The notes under the pieces are model-generated. The model saw only the letters and a list, made by a program, of their open reading frames with translations, did not search any database and had not been told where the DNA came from. Made by a program: the position numbers and the translations under genes. From an uncultured Clostridia bacterium (GTDB taxonomy: Bacteria > Bacillota > Clostridia > Christensenellales > CAG-138), in the NCBI GenBank assembly GCA_946411635.1, contig CAMKES010000001.1, positions 339,696 to 403,695 of the forward strand: a DNA stretch of 64,000 nucleotides. The letters run 5' to 3'. Positions 35,901 through 43,038 of the stretch are shown piece after piece. The stretch's first letter is position 1. The number at the start of each line of letters is the position of its first letter.

Positions 35901-37256
35901 GGGGTTGCCCTTGCCGCAGTCAACGAGTTCAAGGGTCTGACCGCCGAAGTTCTGGAACCAACCGTGCTCGCCGTCAGAGCAGTTATCAACGAACGAAATC
36001 AGTTTGCCGTTATACTCGATCACAACGGACGGATACGCGAAGTTTTCCATGGAAGCAACGGAGACGTTGCCGGTGTAGGAGGACGGCGTACCGAGAATGC
36101 CGTAATCGGTGAAGTCAGACAGGACGTAACCATTGCCGGCGAAGTTGATCGGATTGAACGCCATGGAATACTCGTTTCCCGCCGAGCAGCAGTTGATAAT
36201 GCCGGCCTGATCGAGTTTCTTATAGATGTTGCCGTACAGTTCGTCTTCCACGTACGGATCGTAAACGAATCCGGCCGGAGAACCGAGAGACATATTGCAG
36301 GCATCAACGCCGAGCAGGAACGCATCTTCGAGTGCTGCAATGTAGATACCGGAGTTCGTGCCGCCCGTCGTATCGGAGAAGATCTTCATGAAGCAGATCT
36401 GCGCAGCGGGAGCAGCGCCGGAGAACTTGACCGCGCCGTCCGCATCCATTGCGAAGCCGGCGATGGTGCCGGATACGTGCGAGCCGTGACCGCGATAGTC
36501 GGTTACGTCATCGTCTCCGTCATAGTAGTCGTATGCGTACGGGACCTTCGCGCTTACGTAGATGCCGGGTGCGACGGTCTCGACGGATTCGACGTATTCC
36601 TGCGTGAATGCGGGATCCGTAATCAGACCGTAATCCTGGAACGCTTCATGCGTCAGATTGAGGCCGGTATCGAGAACCGCAACGACCATGCCTTCGCCCT
36701 TATACAGAATTCCCTGCATAATAGCGGCGCCGGTCATCTCGTTTGCATTCAGCTGATTCGGCTCCTGCACTTCGGGCGCGTTGTAGGAATTGGCAAGATA
36801 TACGCGTTTTACGCCATCCATCTTTTCGAGGGAGGCAACGTTCTTGTACGCCGTGGTGATCATCATACCGTTGATCAGAGCGGTGTAATCGTATCCGCGC
36901 TTTGCTTCAAACGATAAAGATTTGAAGAAGGTATCGTGTGCATCGGACATGCGCGCCTGGACGGCGTCAGCCTTCTTTGCACGAATTTCTTCAGCCGTGT
37001 AGAGATCGCTCAAAGCGGGATCATCAAACACAACGATCACAGGAACTGCAGTTTCCGGATCGATGGCCTTGACTTTGGTGTCAAGCGGCTTGAGTTCTTT
37101 ACCGTTCTTTGCAACGGTCTTGCCTCTGTCTTCGATGGATTTGAGCCGTTCGATCTTTTCCGGAATCTTTTGATCATCTGCAAAAGACGCCGGAAGAATG
37201 CTCAGCACCATGACCAGGGCGAGAACGATCGCAAGTATGGTTCTTGCTTTTTTCAT
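32988..37256 (-). CDS. Large secreted subtilisin-family (S8) protease with PA domain and internal dockerin
   Basis: A 1422-residue extracellular protease. Order: signal peptide 1-26 (cleavage near SFA-DD); an I9-type propeptide region about 60-160; S8 catalytic domain with Asp196 (AVLDTGLN), His257 (YRGHGSHVSGT), Asn361 (CCSAGNE) and Ser590 (YSGTSMASP); a PA domain about 410-535 inserted in the catalytic domain; beta-rich Fn3-like region about 665-790; a dockerin-like module 797-855 with two calcium loops (DANLDGKVTAAD and DVNQDGSVTAAD); then about 560 further residues with beta-rich and OB-like segments to the end. No sortase or SLH anchor is seen. Start ATG at 37254-37256 has GGAGG 8 nt upstream. 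Dockerins are usually terminal; here the module is central. Confidence 0.93.
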   Translation of the reverse strand: MKKARTILAIVLALVMVLSILPASFADDQKIPEKIERLKSIEDRGKTVAKNGKELKPLDTKVKAIDPETAVPVIVVFDDPALSDLYTAEEIRAKKADAVQARMSDAHDTFFKSLSFEAKRGYDYTALINGMMITTAYKNVASLEKMDGVKRVYLANSYNAPEVQEPNQLNANEMTGAAIMQGILYKGEGMVVAVLDTGLNLTHEAFQDYGLITDPAFTQEYVESVETVAPGIYVSAKVPYAYDYYDGDDDVTDYRGHGSHVSGTIAGFAMDADGAVKFSGAAPAAQICFMKIFSDTTGGTNSGIYIAALEDAFLLGVDACNMSLGSPAGFVYDPYVEDELYGNIYKKLDQAGIINCCSAGNEYSMAFNPINFAGNGYVLSDFTDYGILGTPSSYTGNVSVASMENFAYPSVVIEYNGKLISFVDNCSDGEHGWFQNFGGQTLELVDCGKGNPEEIPDDVAGKVALVVRGDLSFSEKNANVAAKGAIGMILYNNEDGRIGMLIDPYYVPAISITQADGLAILEGLEENNTVTVPEGLTEIENPNAWLMSDFSSWGCTPNLQLKPSITAPGGMIYSSVNGASDAYEVYSGTSMASPNACGSFLLLCQYIKDKYPQLSKAQRAELAEDLIESTAYMPYDADDYLYSPRKSGAGLISLGDAISSPVYVAEPIINLYDDPAKTGVFTIEYTLVNLTDSEQVYACMPVVLLDYPASGNYGTYNTLTSLELYEGDGITVEGDTEQVVPANGKFDGKITITLDESVISFLDTYFPNGGFVEGYLAFYSASSQNSGVVAPVNEGVYGDANLDGKVTAADAAEILRAVVELTELSEEAAFLADVNQDGSVTAADAAFLLRAIVGLEELPALVLEEEVEAPLAHATFMGYYGDWTQAPVLDKIWTNTEDYLFALGYLAVMYPDEFAEGAMPYNSFVEFQGNVGLNEVYGGKVQDGLYTYFGANPMTTISSNPNVVYDAYYDTALNYSPLHNAISNEDADSFYVVDWMYSTPMQLRNARHLIMTVSDAETGEIYYVDDTEYLGKAYIDDETGLWTARGSFYWDGVVTNEESELYGEYVPNGTICNVTYETMIDYPGAPLNTEYEFQLIVDNESPIITSVEIDEENKTATVGFVDNGSGVAYVDAYCYDAENNVIDLGYLIGADMETSEDEEDPTLYYTIDLSDVPEGTSFIVLDAMDYATNWPDYTLNLKTGIASMNQYSIGTVQYAVDKIRNDRTWLGTEVPVQGVVTEVYNGVIYVQEMMDNITLDDPGYGMAIELTDSEALADVKVGDVWLFSGELADYYGCPMLKNASLAALLYENEYIEEDSWDPGDELWYIPESIFDLNAILDDPARFVGSVYMLSDLKIIGITEIGDGTRTVSVTNGKACIDIVATYALEEANVGDGVVGAFILTYDLGTPQLRPLCDDSMFWVESY

Positions 37257-37281
37257 CCATGTATCCTCCTTATCAATATTA

Positions 37282-37295
37282 GTACACAAGTGTAC
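37282..37295. promoter_or_regulatory. Candidate operator upstream of the subtilase gene
   Basis: A 14-bp inverted repeat GTACAC-AA-GTGTAC lies about 26 bp upstream of the start codon in an AT-rich promoter-like region. No clear -35/-10 pair could be fixed. It may be the binding site of a repressor such as a TACA/TGTA-recognising regulator; identity unknown. Confidence 0.4.
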
Positions 37296-37316
37296 AATAC
37301 ATGCACTTATATTATA

Positions 37317-38027
37317 TTATCTGCCGTCTTTCTTGTCAAGGAATTCGAGAAAAAACTTCCCTCTCCCAGCACCGCCGAAAAGTCCGATTACGCCTGCAAA
37401 AAACAGACTCAGCGCCGCAATCAGCCGATAATATATTTTGTATGTTGAGAAAACGGAAAGGAGAAAAACCACACCGGCAAAAAGAAGATATTTCCGATCG
37501 GAACGAACGGTCCCGCGCACGTCGTCACGCAGCGACCGCCGATACGTCTTCTCCTTCTCCCCTTTTGCGATCAGATCCCGCACATTCAGAAAACGGATCT
37601 CTCTGCCCGAGGCGCTTGCGATCTCCTGCATCGCGCTCGTCGTCTCCGTCGTTAGGATCGTGCCCGAGCCGCAGCGGATCGCTTCGATCACGTCCGACTC
37701 GTCGGGGTGCAGTTTTCTGATGAAATAGACGTCCGATTCGCCCGTGAGCGTTTCGATTTCCTCGTCCGGTATCAGAAGCAGTTTCAGGATCCGTTCTTTC
37801 TTTTTCCGCAAGGCCTTCTTTCTCTCCTCCGTTTTCTTTCTGCAAATCAAACGAATACAATACCCGAACAGAACGACCGCCGGATACAGGACGAACAGAA
37901 CGCGGAGTTTTCGGCCGAACAGCCCGGTCAGGAAGATCAGACCGGCGATCAGCGCGGCAAAAACCGCCATGTCGGCACAATGCAGAATGGTTTGCGCAGC
38001 GCTTCGGATTTTTCGAACCGGAATCAT
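37317..38027 (-). CDS. Membrane protein of unknown function, possible degenerate Mrr-like domain
   Basis: A 236-residue protein. Two hydrophobic segments lie at about 20-60 (AVFAALIAGLIFLTGLFG and VLFVLYPAVVLFGYCIRL), followed by a Lys/Arg/Glu-rich stretch. A soluble domain spans about 85-165, and there are two further hydrophobic segments near the C-terminus (YLLFAGVVFLLSVF and LIAALSLFFAGVIGLF). The segment GTILTTETTSAMQEIASASG, followed by IRFLNVRDLI, resembles the end of Mrr/restriction-endonuclease-like folds, but I see no clear D-ExK site. This is a weak resemblance. It is divergent from the nadD fusion, with only 46 bp between the start codons. The family is not recognised. Confidence 0.65.
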   Translation of the reverse strand: MIPVRKIRSAAQTILHCADMAVFAALIAGLIFLTGLFGRKLRVLFVLYPAVVLFGYCIRLICRKKTEERKKALRKKKERILKLLLIPDEEIETLTGESDVYFIRKLHPDESDVIEAIRCGSGTILTTETTSAMQEIASASGREIRFLNVRDLIAKGEKEKTYRRSLRDDVRGTVRSDRKYLLFAGVVFLLSVFSTYKIYYRLIAALSLFFAGVIGLFGGAGRGKFFLEFLDKKDGR

Positions 38028-38037
38028 AAAATGAGTG

Positions 38038-38067
38038 TTGCCAAACGAATACGGTTTATTCTATAAT
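38038..38067 (+). promoter_or_regulatory. Promoter of the nadD-yqeK-rsfS gene, predicting a leaderless mRNA
   Basis: TTGCCA (38038-38043) and TATAAT (38062-38067) are separated by 18 bp. The start codon at 38074 lies 7 nt after the -10 box, where transcription should begin, and no ribosome site exists between. Confidence 0.7.
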
Positions 38068-38073
38068 CTGAAT

Positions 38074-39567
38074 ATGGAAAAGAAGAAGATCGCCGTATTT
38101 GGCGGAACGTTTCATCCCATTCATAACGGACATCTCGCACTTGCAAAGCATGCTGCCGACGCGCTGCACATCGACGAGGTATTATTCGTCATAGACAGGA
38201 TCCCTCCGCACAAGGAGCTCGCCGAAGGCGCAACCGACGCCGAGCGGCTTGACATCCTTCGCCTTTCCGTTCAGGTCGACCCCAGATTCCGGGCGGAAAC
38301 CATGGAACTGGAGCGGGAGGGCAAAAGCTATACGGTCGATACGCTGCGCGAACTGGCCGAACGCGAGCAAGGCGCAGAACTGTTCTTTTTCATGGGGTCG
38401 GACATGCTCAAATCCTTTCATACGTGGCGCATGCCCGAACAGATCGCAAAGCTTGCAACGCTTGTCTGCACGATCCGTACGGGACAAAGCGGCGGCGAAC
38501 AGGACGCGGCGGAAACGATCCGTCAGACGTACGGCGCAAACGTGATCCTTCTCGACGAAGTCTCTCCCCTGTCCTCCACGCTGGTCCGGGAACGGATCTA
38601 TCGTGCAGAACCGATCACCGGGCTGGTCCCCGATGCAGCGGCGCACTACATTTACAGTCACGGATGCTATATGCCGCCGGAAATCAGATCCTGCTACGAG
38701 AGACTTCGTTCAGAGTTAAAACCGTCGCGGATGGAACATACCGCCTACGTTGTCGAGACCGCGATCGGACTCGCGGCAAGATTCGGCGTCGATCCCGTCA
38801 AGGCACGGATCGCATCCCTGCTTCACGACTGTGCGAAAAGCTTTCCGGATGAAAAACTGCTGCCCTACGCCGATACGGTTCCTCCGGTTCTTCCGATCCT
38901 GCACGCTGCGGCAGGCGCGGCGTACGCACGAACCGCATACGGCATCGATGACCCGGACGTCCTGAACGCAATCCGGCTGCATACGACCGGCGATTCCGGC
39001 ATGACGGCACTCGACAAGGTTGTATATCTTGCCGACATGACCGAGCAGTCAAGATCTTACGAAGGCGTCAAGGAAATCCGGCGTGCGGATACGCTGGATG
39101 AAATGATGCGGCTTGCTTTATTGAGAAGCATCTGTTATATTAAAGAAAAAGGCGGCGACGTGCATCCGGCAACGCTGCGCGCGCTGAATGATCTCGGAGG
39201 TAAAATGGAGCGATACGGCGAAAAGGAAACGTTGCAGATCTGCGAAATCCTGTACGACAAAAAAGCAAACGACATTCTTGCCCTTCACATCGGCGATAAA
39301 ACGATCATTGCCGATTGGTTTGTGATCGCGAGCGGAACGTCCGTTACGCATGTCCGCGCTCTCTGCGACGAACTGGAAGAGAAAGCCGCGGATCTCGGAC
39401 TTGAGATCAAGCGGAAAGAAGGATACGAGGACGCTCGCTGGATCGTGCTCGATTTCGGGTTTACCCTCGTGCATATCTTCCACCCCGAAGAACGCGCCTA
39501 TTACAACATCGAAAGGCTTTGGGAAGGCGACGACAATATGATTCGCTATCCCATTTCCGATAAATAA
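38074..39567 (+). CDS. NadD-YqeK-RsfS triple fusion
   Basis: A 497-residue single reading frame holding three usually separate proteins. Residues 1 to about 198: nicotinate-nucleotide adenylyltransferase NadD with [12 protein letters not shown] and the C-terminal SSTLVRERI, making deamido-NAD. Residues about 205-375: YqeK-type HD hydrolase ([35 protein letters not shown]), a family known to hydrolyse Ap4A. Residues about 378-497: ribosomal silencing factor RsfS with [19 protein letters not shown] and [20 protein letters not shown]. At the YqeK/RsfS junction an ATG (39205, residue 378) is preceded by GGAGG, so free RsfS could also be made. NadD-YqeK fusions are known; addition of RsfS is unusual. 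The order nadD-yqeK-rsfS is the common operon order, consistent with loss of stop codons. Confidence 0.9.
   Translation: MEKKKIAVFGGTFHPIHNGHLALAKHAADALHIDEVLFVIDRIPPHKELAEGATDAERLDILRLSVQVDPRFRAETMELEREGKSYTVDTLRELAEREQGAELFFFMGSDMLKSFHTWRMPEQIAKLATLVCTIRTGQSGGEQDAAETIRQTYGANVILLDEVSPLSSTLVRERIYRAEPITGLVPDAAAHYIYSHGCYMPPEIRSCYERLRSELKPSRMEHTAYVVETAIGLAARFGVDPVKARIASLLHDCAKSFPDEKLLPYADTVPPVLPILHAAAGAAYARTAYGIDDPDVLNAIRLHTTGDSGMTALDKVVYLADMTEQSRSYEGVKEIRRADTLDEMMRLALLRSICYIKEKGGDVHPATLRALNDLGGKMERYGEKETLQICEILYDKKANDILALHIGDKTIIADWFVIASGTSVTHVRALCDELEEKAADLGLEIKRKEGYEDARWIVLDFGFTLVHIFHPEERAYYNIERLWEGDDNMIRYPISDK
39205..39567 (+). CDS. rsfS: Possible internally initiated RsfS (ribosomal silencing factor)
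   Basis: In frame with the fusion, ATG at 39205 follows GGAGGTAAA, a typical ribosome site. The 120-residue product would match free RsfS in length and domain limits. RsfS binds L14 (uL14) on the 50S subunit and blocks subunit joining in starved cells. Whether this start is used cannot be told from sequence; GGAGG here also encodes Gly-Gly in the linker. Confidence 0.5.
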   Translation: MERYGEKETLQICEILYDKKANDILALHIGDKTIIADWFVIASGTSVTHVRALCDELEEKAADLGLEIKRKEGYEDARWIVLDFGFTLVHIFHPEERAYYNIERLWEGDDNMIRYPISDK

Positions 39568-39581
39568 ACGGAGGTATCATT

Positions 39582-40226
39582 ATGGATCTTGCAAAGTATA
39601 TCGACCACACGCTTTTAAAGCCCGAATCCACGCGTGAAGATATCCGCCGCATCTGCGCGGAAGCAAAGCAGTACAACACGGCGAGCGTCTGTGTGAATCC
39701 GTTCTGGATCGGATTTGTAGCCGAGCAGCTCAAGGGCACCGACGTTACCCCCTGCTGCGTTATCGGCTTCCCTCTGGGCGCAACGCCTGCCGAAGTAAAG
39801 GCGTACGAAACGAGCGTAGCCGTTCGCGACGGCGCAAAAGAAGTCGATATGGTCATCAATGTCGGCGCGCTTCGCGGCGCGGAGTTCGAGACGGTCTATG
39901 AAGATATCAAGGCCGTTGTCGACGCTGCGAAGGGAAAAGCAAAAGTCAAGGTCATCATTGAGACCTGCCTGCTGACCGATGAACAAAAAGTCATCGCCTG
40001 CAAACTCGCAAAGCAGGCGGGCGCAGACTTCGTAAAGACCAGCACGGGCTTCTCCACGGGCGGCGCGACCGTCGAAGACGTACGTCTGATGCGCGAAACG
40101 GTCGGTCCCGAGATGGGCGTAAAGGCCAGCGGCGGCGTGCGCACGAAAGCGGATGCCGAGGCAATGATCGCAGCGGGCGCAAGCCGGATCGGCGCAAGCT
40201 CTTCCAAAAAGATCATCGAAGGATAA
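39582..40226 (+). CDS. deoC: Deoxyribose-phosphate aldolase
   Basis: A 214-residue class I aldolase that splits 2-deoxyribose-5-phosphate into glyceraldehyde-3-phosphate and acetaldehyde. The Schiff-base Lys lies in [17 protein letters not shown] near residue 150, and the second conserved Lys in [13 protein letters not shown]. The N-terminal [16 protein letters not shown] is the family mark. Start ATG has GGAGG upstream and lies 15 nt after the fusion gene, so the two are probably co-transcribed. A strong terminator follows. Confidence 0.96.
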   Translation: MDLAKYIDHTLLKPESTREDIRRICAEAKQYNTASVCVNPFWIGFVAEQLKGTDVTPCCVIGFPLGATPAEVKAYETSVAVRDGAKEVDMVINVGALRGAEFETVYEDIKAVVDAAKGKAKVKVIIETCLLTDEQKVIACKLAKQAGADFVKTSTGFSTGGATVEDVRLMRETVGPEMGVKASGGVRTKADAEAMIAAGASRIGASSSKKIIEG

Positions 40227-40238
40227 TTGAAATCAAAA

Positions 40239-40268
40239 AACAGCCGTCGGAAAACTCCGGCGGCTGTT
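40239..40268. terminator. Bidirectional terminator after deoC
   Basis: AACAGCCGTCGGA (40239-40251) pairs with TCCGGCGGCTGTT (40256-40268), 13 bp with one G-U, flanked by an A-run and a T-run. It also suits the convergent pseudoprotease gene. Confidence 0.9.
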
Positions 40269-40279
40269 TTGCATTTGCT

Positions 40280-41146
40280 TTACGCTTCGTAGAACGTAAC
40301 ATTCTGCGCGTGCAGGAAGTCCTTGATCACATCGAGATGCGTGTGAACGGCGAGATGCAGCGCGCCGTGATCGACAAACGATTCATGGTTCGGCGTTTCC
40401 ATTTTGATATCCGCGCCGAGCAGCATCACACCGATCCCGCTTTGCATCCCGACGACCCGACCCTGCACGTCAAACAGAGGCGAACCGTTTAATCCGGCCG
40501 GTCCGGCGTTGGTCGTTTCGATCGCAAAAGCGCGTTCTCCGTCGGAAATGAAGCGGGTAACCGTTCCGTCAAGCGCAAAGAGCGACGACGTGTTTTTTCC
40601 GGTATCGGTAAACTCGATCTCGTCGGCTTGTTCGTTCAGGCGGAAGTTTCTGAACTCGGGAAGCGAAAAGCCGAGTCTGCAAAGCGTTTCTCCCTGTTTC
40701 GGCGGTTCCGCGGCAAACGTGACGTGATCGTGATACAGATACCCGCGCTCCGCTACGAAATGCAGGATCGCAAGATCGTATTTGGGGTGCGGAATGCATT
40801 CGATCTTCATTTTTCCTGCGCCGCATCCCATAAAAGCGTACCGGATCTGGATAATACTGTCTTTCGTCAGCTTCATATCGTTTTCAAGGCGTTTCAGCGT
40901 AAAACGATAGCTTTCGTCACGGGACAGATTTGACCGCTTTTCAAGATATGTACGGTACATCTGATCCGTATTGGACGCCGCTTTGATGATATTCGCGATC
41001 CGCTTTGAAGTAACGGCATATCCGTTCTCGTTTACGAAAAACAGCGTCGCGATATCCGGAAGGATCGCATTATCGGAAAACCGTCTGCGGATCACATGCA
41101 TCGGGCGAACCGCGCCCGAAATCGACGCCGCCGCATTTTTAAACAT
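40280..41146 (-). CDS. Trypsin-fold protein lacking catalytic residues (pseudoprotease)
   Basis: A 288-residue protein with the outline of a trypsin-like (S1) serine protease. ATLFFVNENGYAVTSKRIA matches the region around the catalytic His, but the His position appears to be Arg. KYDLAILHF keeps the Asp. TTNAGPAGLNGSPLFDVQGR matches the GNSGSP loop, but the nucleophile position is Asn. An insertion of about 40 charged residues lies at 60-100. No signal peptide is visible, so it may be cytoplasmic. Its start overlaps the upstream phosphoesterase gene by 8 nt. A binding or scaffold role is more likely than proteolysis, by inference. Confidence 0.7.
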   Translation of the reverse strand: MFKNAAASISGAVRPMHVIRRRFSDNAILPDIATLFFVNENGYAVTSKRIANIIKAASNTDQMYRTYLEKRSNLSRDESYRFTLKRLENDMKLTKDSIIQIRYAFMGCGAGKMKIECIPHPKYDLAILHFVAERGYLYHDHVTFAAEPPKQGETLCRLGFSLPEFRNFRLNEQADEIEFTDTGKNTSSLFALDGTVTRFISDGERAFAIETTNAGPAGLNGSPLFDVQGRVVGMQSGIGVMLLGADIKMETPNHESFVDHGALHLAVHTHLDVIKDFLHAQNVTFYEA

Positions 41147-41942
41147 ACTCTTTCCCCTTTCGCTTTTCGGCCGGTTCGAACGAGATCACGCACAGCTCCG
41201 GCGTATTGAAGATCCGCGGAACCGGAATCGTGTTTCCGAGTCCGCGTGAGACGAACATCAGGGATTTGCCGGTTCGGTAAATGCCCTCGGAATAACGCGG
41301 GAAAAATCCCTGCTGCGGCGCGTAGAGGCCGCAGCGCCGGATCCGGATCTGCCCGCCGTGGGCGTGACCCGAAAGGATCACGTCCGCACCGGTTCCCGCA
41401 TAGATTGGAAACAGTTCCGGACGATGCGCCATGACGACGTTCAGCGAGTGTTCGCCGAGCATCGCGGACAGGTTCTCCGGCGAGGCATACTGCCGCAAAC
41501 CGATCAGTCGATACTCCGGAAGATCGATGAACTCATCGCGCAGTACAATAACGCCCATTTTGCGGATCGAATCGATGTATTCCTCCCCCGTTTCCGTCAA
41601 CGCGCATTCATGATTGCCTTCCGCAAAGTATACCGGACAGATCTTTACGGCTTCCCGAACGAAAGCAAAACTGTTTTTGCAGGCTTTCTTTCGTTTCCGA
41701 TTGAACAGATCGCCCGTTACAAGAATGGAATCCGGCTTTGCTTCCGTGATTTCCCGGATCAGGCGTTCCTGATTTTGTCCAAACGACACGTTATGCAGGT
41801 CGCTGACCTGAACGACGGTAAACCCATGATTCACTTTTTCATGCGCGATCACCGTGTGCGTGACGTGAATGCGTTTGTTTTCCAGAAAAAACGCAGCGGT
41901 CAGGATCAGCACGATCGCAGCTGCGATCAGAATATAAATCAT
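41139..41942 (-). CDS. Membrane-anchored calcineurin-like metallophosphoesterase
   Basis: A 267-residue protein. One N-terminal transmembrane helix (IYILIAAAIVLILTAAFFL, residues 2-20) is followed by a metallophosphoesterase domain with the metal motifs VQVSDLHN, ILVTGDLFNR, AEGNHEC, VMAHRPELF and LSGHAHGGQI. Members of this YkuE-like group are often loosely annotated as phosphohydrolases acting on lipid or nucleotide phosphates. The substrate is unknown. Start ATG at 41940-41942 overlaps the upstream stop (ATGA) and has GGAGG. It overlaps the pseudoprotease gene, so the two are coupled. Confidence 0.9.
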   Translation of the reverse strand: MIYILIAAAIVLILTAAFFLENKRIHVTHTVIAHEKVNHGFTVVQVSDLHNVSFGQNQERLIREITEAKPDSILVTGDLFNRKRKKACKNSFAFVREAVKICPVYFAEGNHECALTETGEEYIDSIRKMGVIVLRDEFIDLPEYRLIGLRQYASPENLSAMLGEHSLNVVMAHRPELFPIYAGTGADVILSGHAHGGQIRIRRCGLYAPQQGFFPRYSEGIYRTGKSLMFVSRGLGNTIPVPRIFNTPELCVISFEPAEKRKGKEYV

Positions 41943-42706
41943 TGTCCTCCGCGCTCCGTGAGTTTTGCGAGCACTTTGTCGTAATGAAAATGCGGTACGG
42001 TACAGTTGCTGCAATCCTTGATACCGTTGGGCAGATACGTCGGATTCCCTCCGCAGTCTTCGAGCCGATACAGCGGACAGTAGCAAAACAGGCAGTTGAA
42101 GTGCTCCGGATCGTTCGTTTTATGACAGGGAAAATACTCGCAGACACGATTCTGCACGAAACTGCAGAAGCGGGTTTCGGACAATCCTTTTTCCCATTCT
42201 TCGCGCGTAACCGAATACGCGCAATCATCCGAGAGCGCTCCGTCGACCCTGCGCGTACGGCGCCGCAGCGTTCCGTCGTACCGGAAACCGCATTTTTGAA
42301 TAACGCGGCCGGAGCGTTTGTTGTCCGCGTTCCGGAAGACCGTGATCGCGACGAGACGGAGTTCTTCAAATCCGAAATCGATCACCGCTTTTGCCGCTTC
42401 GGTCATCAGCCCCATATCCCAGAAATCGGGATGCAGCACATAACCGAGCTCTCGGACCGTATCCACGCGCGTCGTGTGAAGACCGATCCCGCCGATGATG
42501 CGTCCGTCCGGCTTCAGCGTGACCGCCCAGGTCTCGTTCTCTTCGATCGCGGATCGCAGGTATTCGATCGAATCCGCCACAGTCTCATGCGGCTTCCATC
42601 CCGCGGCCGGTCCGACAAGCGGCGATTTTGCGTATTCAAACATCCCGGGCGCATCTTCCGTCGTCCAGGCGCGCAGGATCAGCCGCTCCGTTTCAATCGT
42701 TCTCAT
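41939..42706 (-). CDS. GNAT acetyltransferase fused to a Cys-rich small domain
   Basis: A 255-residue protein. Residues 1 to about 175 are a RimJ/RimL-type N-acetyltransferase (ETERLILRAWTTEDAPGM, ELGYVLHPDFWDMGLMTEAA, RSGRVIQKCGFRYDG). Residues about 185-245 are a Cys-rich small domain (PF04071-like) with CEYFPCHKTND, FNCLFCYCPLY and GIKDCSNCTVPH. That domain is normally a separate small protein or fused to cobalamin-related proteins in anaerobes and may bind metal. The fusion is one continuous frame. It overlaps the phosphoesterase gene by 4 nt. Confidence 0.85.
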   Translation of the reverse strand: MRTIETERLILRAWTTEDAPGMFEYAKSPLVGPAAGWKPHETVADSIEYLRSAIEENETWAVTLKPDGRIIGGIGLHTTRVDTVRELGYVLHPDFWDMGLMTEAAKAVIDFGFEELRLVAITVFRNADNKRSGRVIQKCGFRYDGTLRRRTRRVDGALSDDCAYSVTREEWEKGLSETRFCSFVQNRVCEYFPCHKTNDPEHFNCLFCYCPLYRLEDCGGNPTYLPNGIKDCSNCTVPHFHYDKVLAKLTERGGQ

Positions 42707-42714
42707 AGACCGCC

Positions 42715-43026
42715 TCAGATCATTTTGCCGTTGATGGAGTTCGTGACGGCCCTTGACATTCGGAGTACGAGCTCGTGATGATCCGTCAGAAGATCATAAA
42801 CCGCATCTTCGGAAAGAACGCCGCGCGGAAGATCTTCGGGCAGCTTTCCGGCTTCGCCGTCTTCGTAATCCTTCATCCAGAGCGTACTGCCGTAATAGTC
42901 GGAAAGCTTCTTCAGCGAAGAAAATGCCGCTTCATAGCGTTCAAGCGCCTCGCTCAATTCCCGAATCGCCTTTTCGGACTCGTTCAGGCACGCTTCCATC
43001 TTGTTGATCCGATCGATTTGTTTCAT
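42715..43026 (-). CDS. DUF4298 protein
   Basis: A 103-residue cytoplasmic protein, largely helical in its first half (MKQIDRINKMEACLNESEKA). The DUF4298-type SLKKLSDYYGSTLWMKDYED and GVLSEDAVYDLL segments follow. The family is common in Firmicutes and has no known function. Start ATG is preceded by AAAGGAG. It is the second gene of the five-gene minus-strand run from the acyltransferase to the pseudoprotease. Confidence 0.85.
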   Translation of the reverse strand: MKQIDRINKMEACLNESEKAIRELSEALERYEAAFSSLKKLSDYYGSTLWMKDYEDGEAGKLPEDLPRGVLSEDAVYDLLTDHHELVLRMSRAVTNSINGKMI

Positions 43027-43038
43027 AATGATCTCCTT

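Noticed and set aside
34233..36917. An 894-codon plus-strand open frame opposite the subtilase gene
   Set aside because: It is an antisense shadow: no ribosome site, no recognisable domain, Arg/Val-biased composition, and the opposite strand codes for a clear multi-domain protease.
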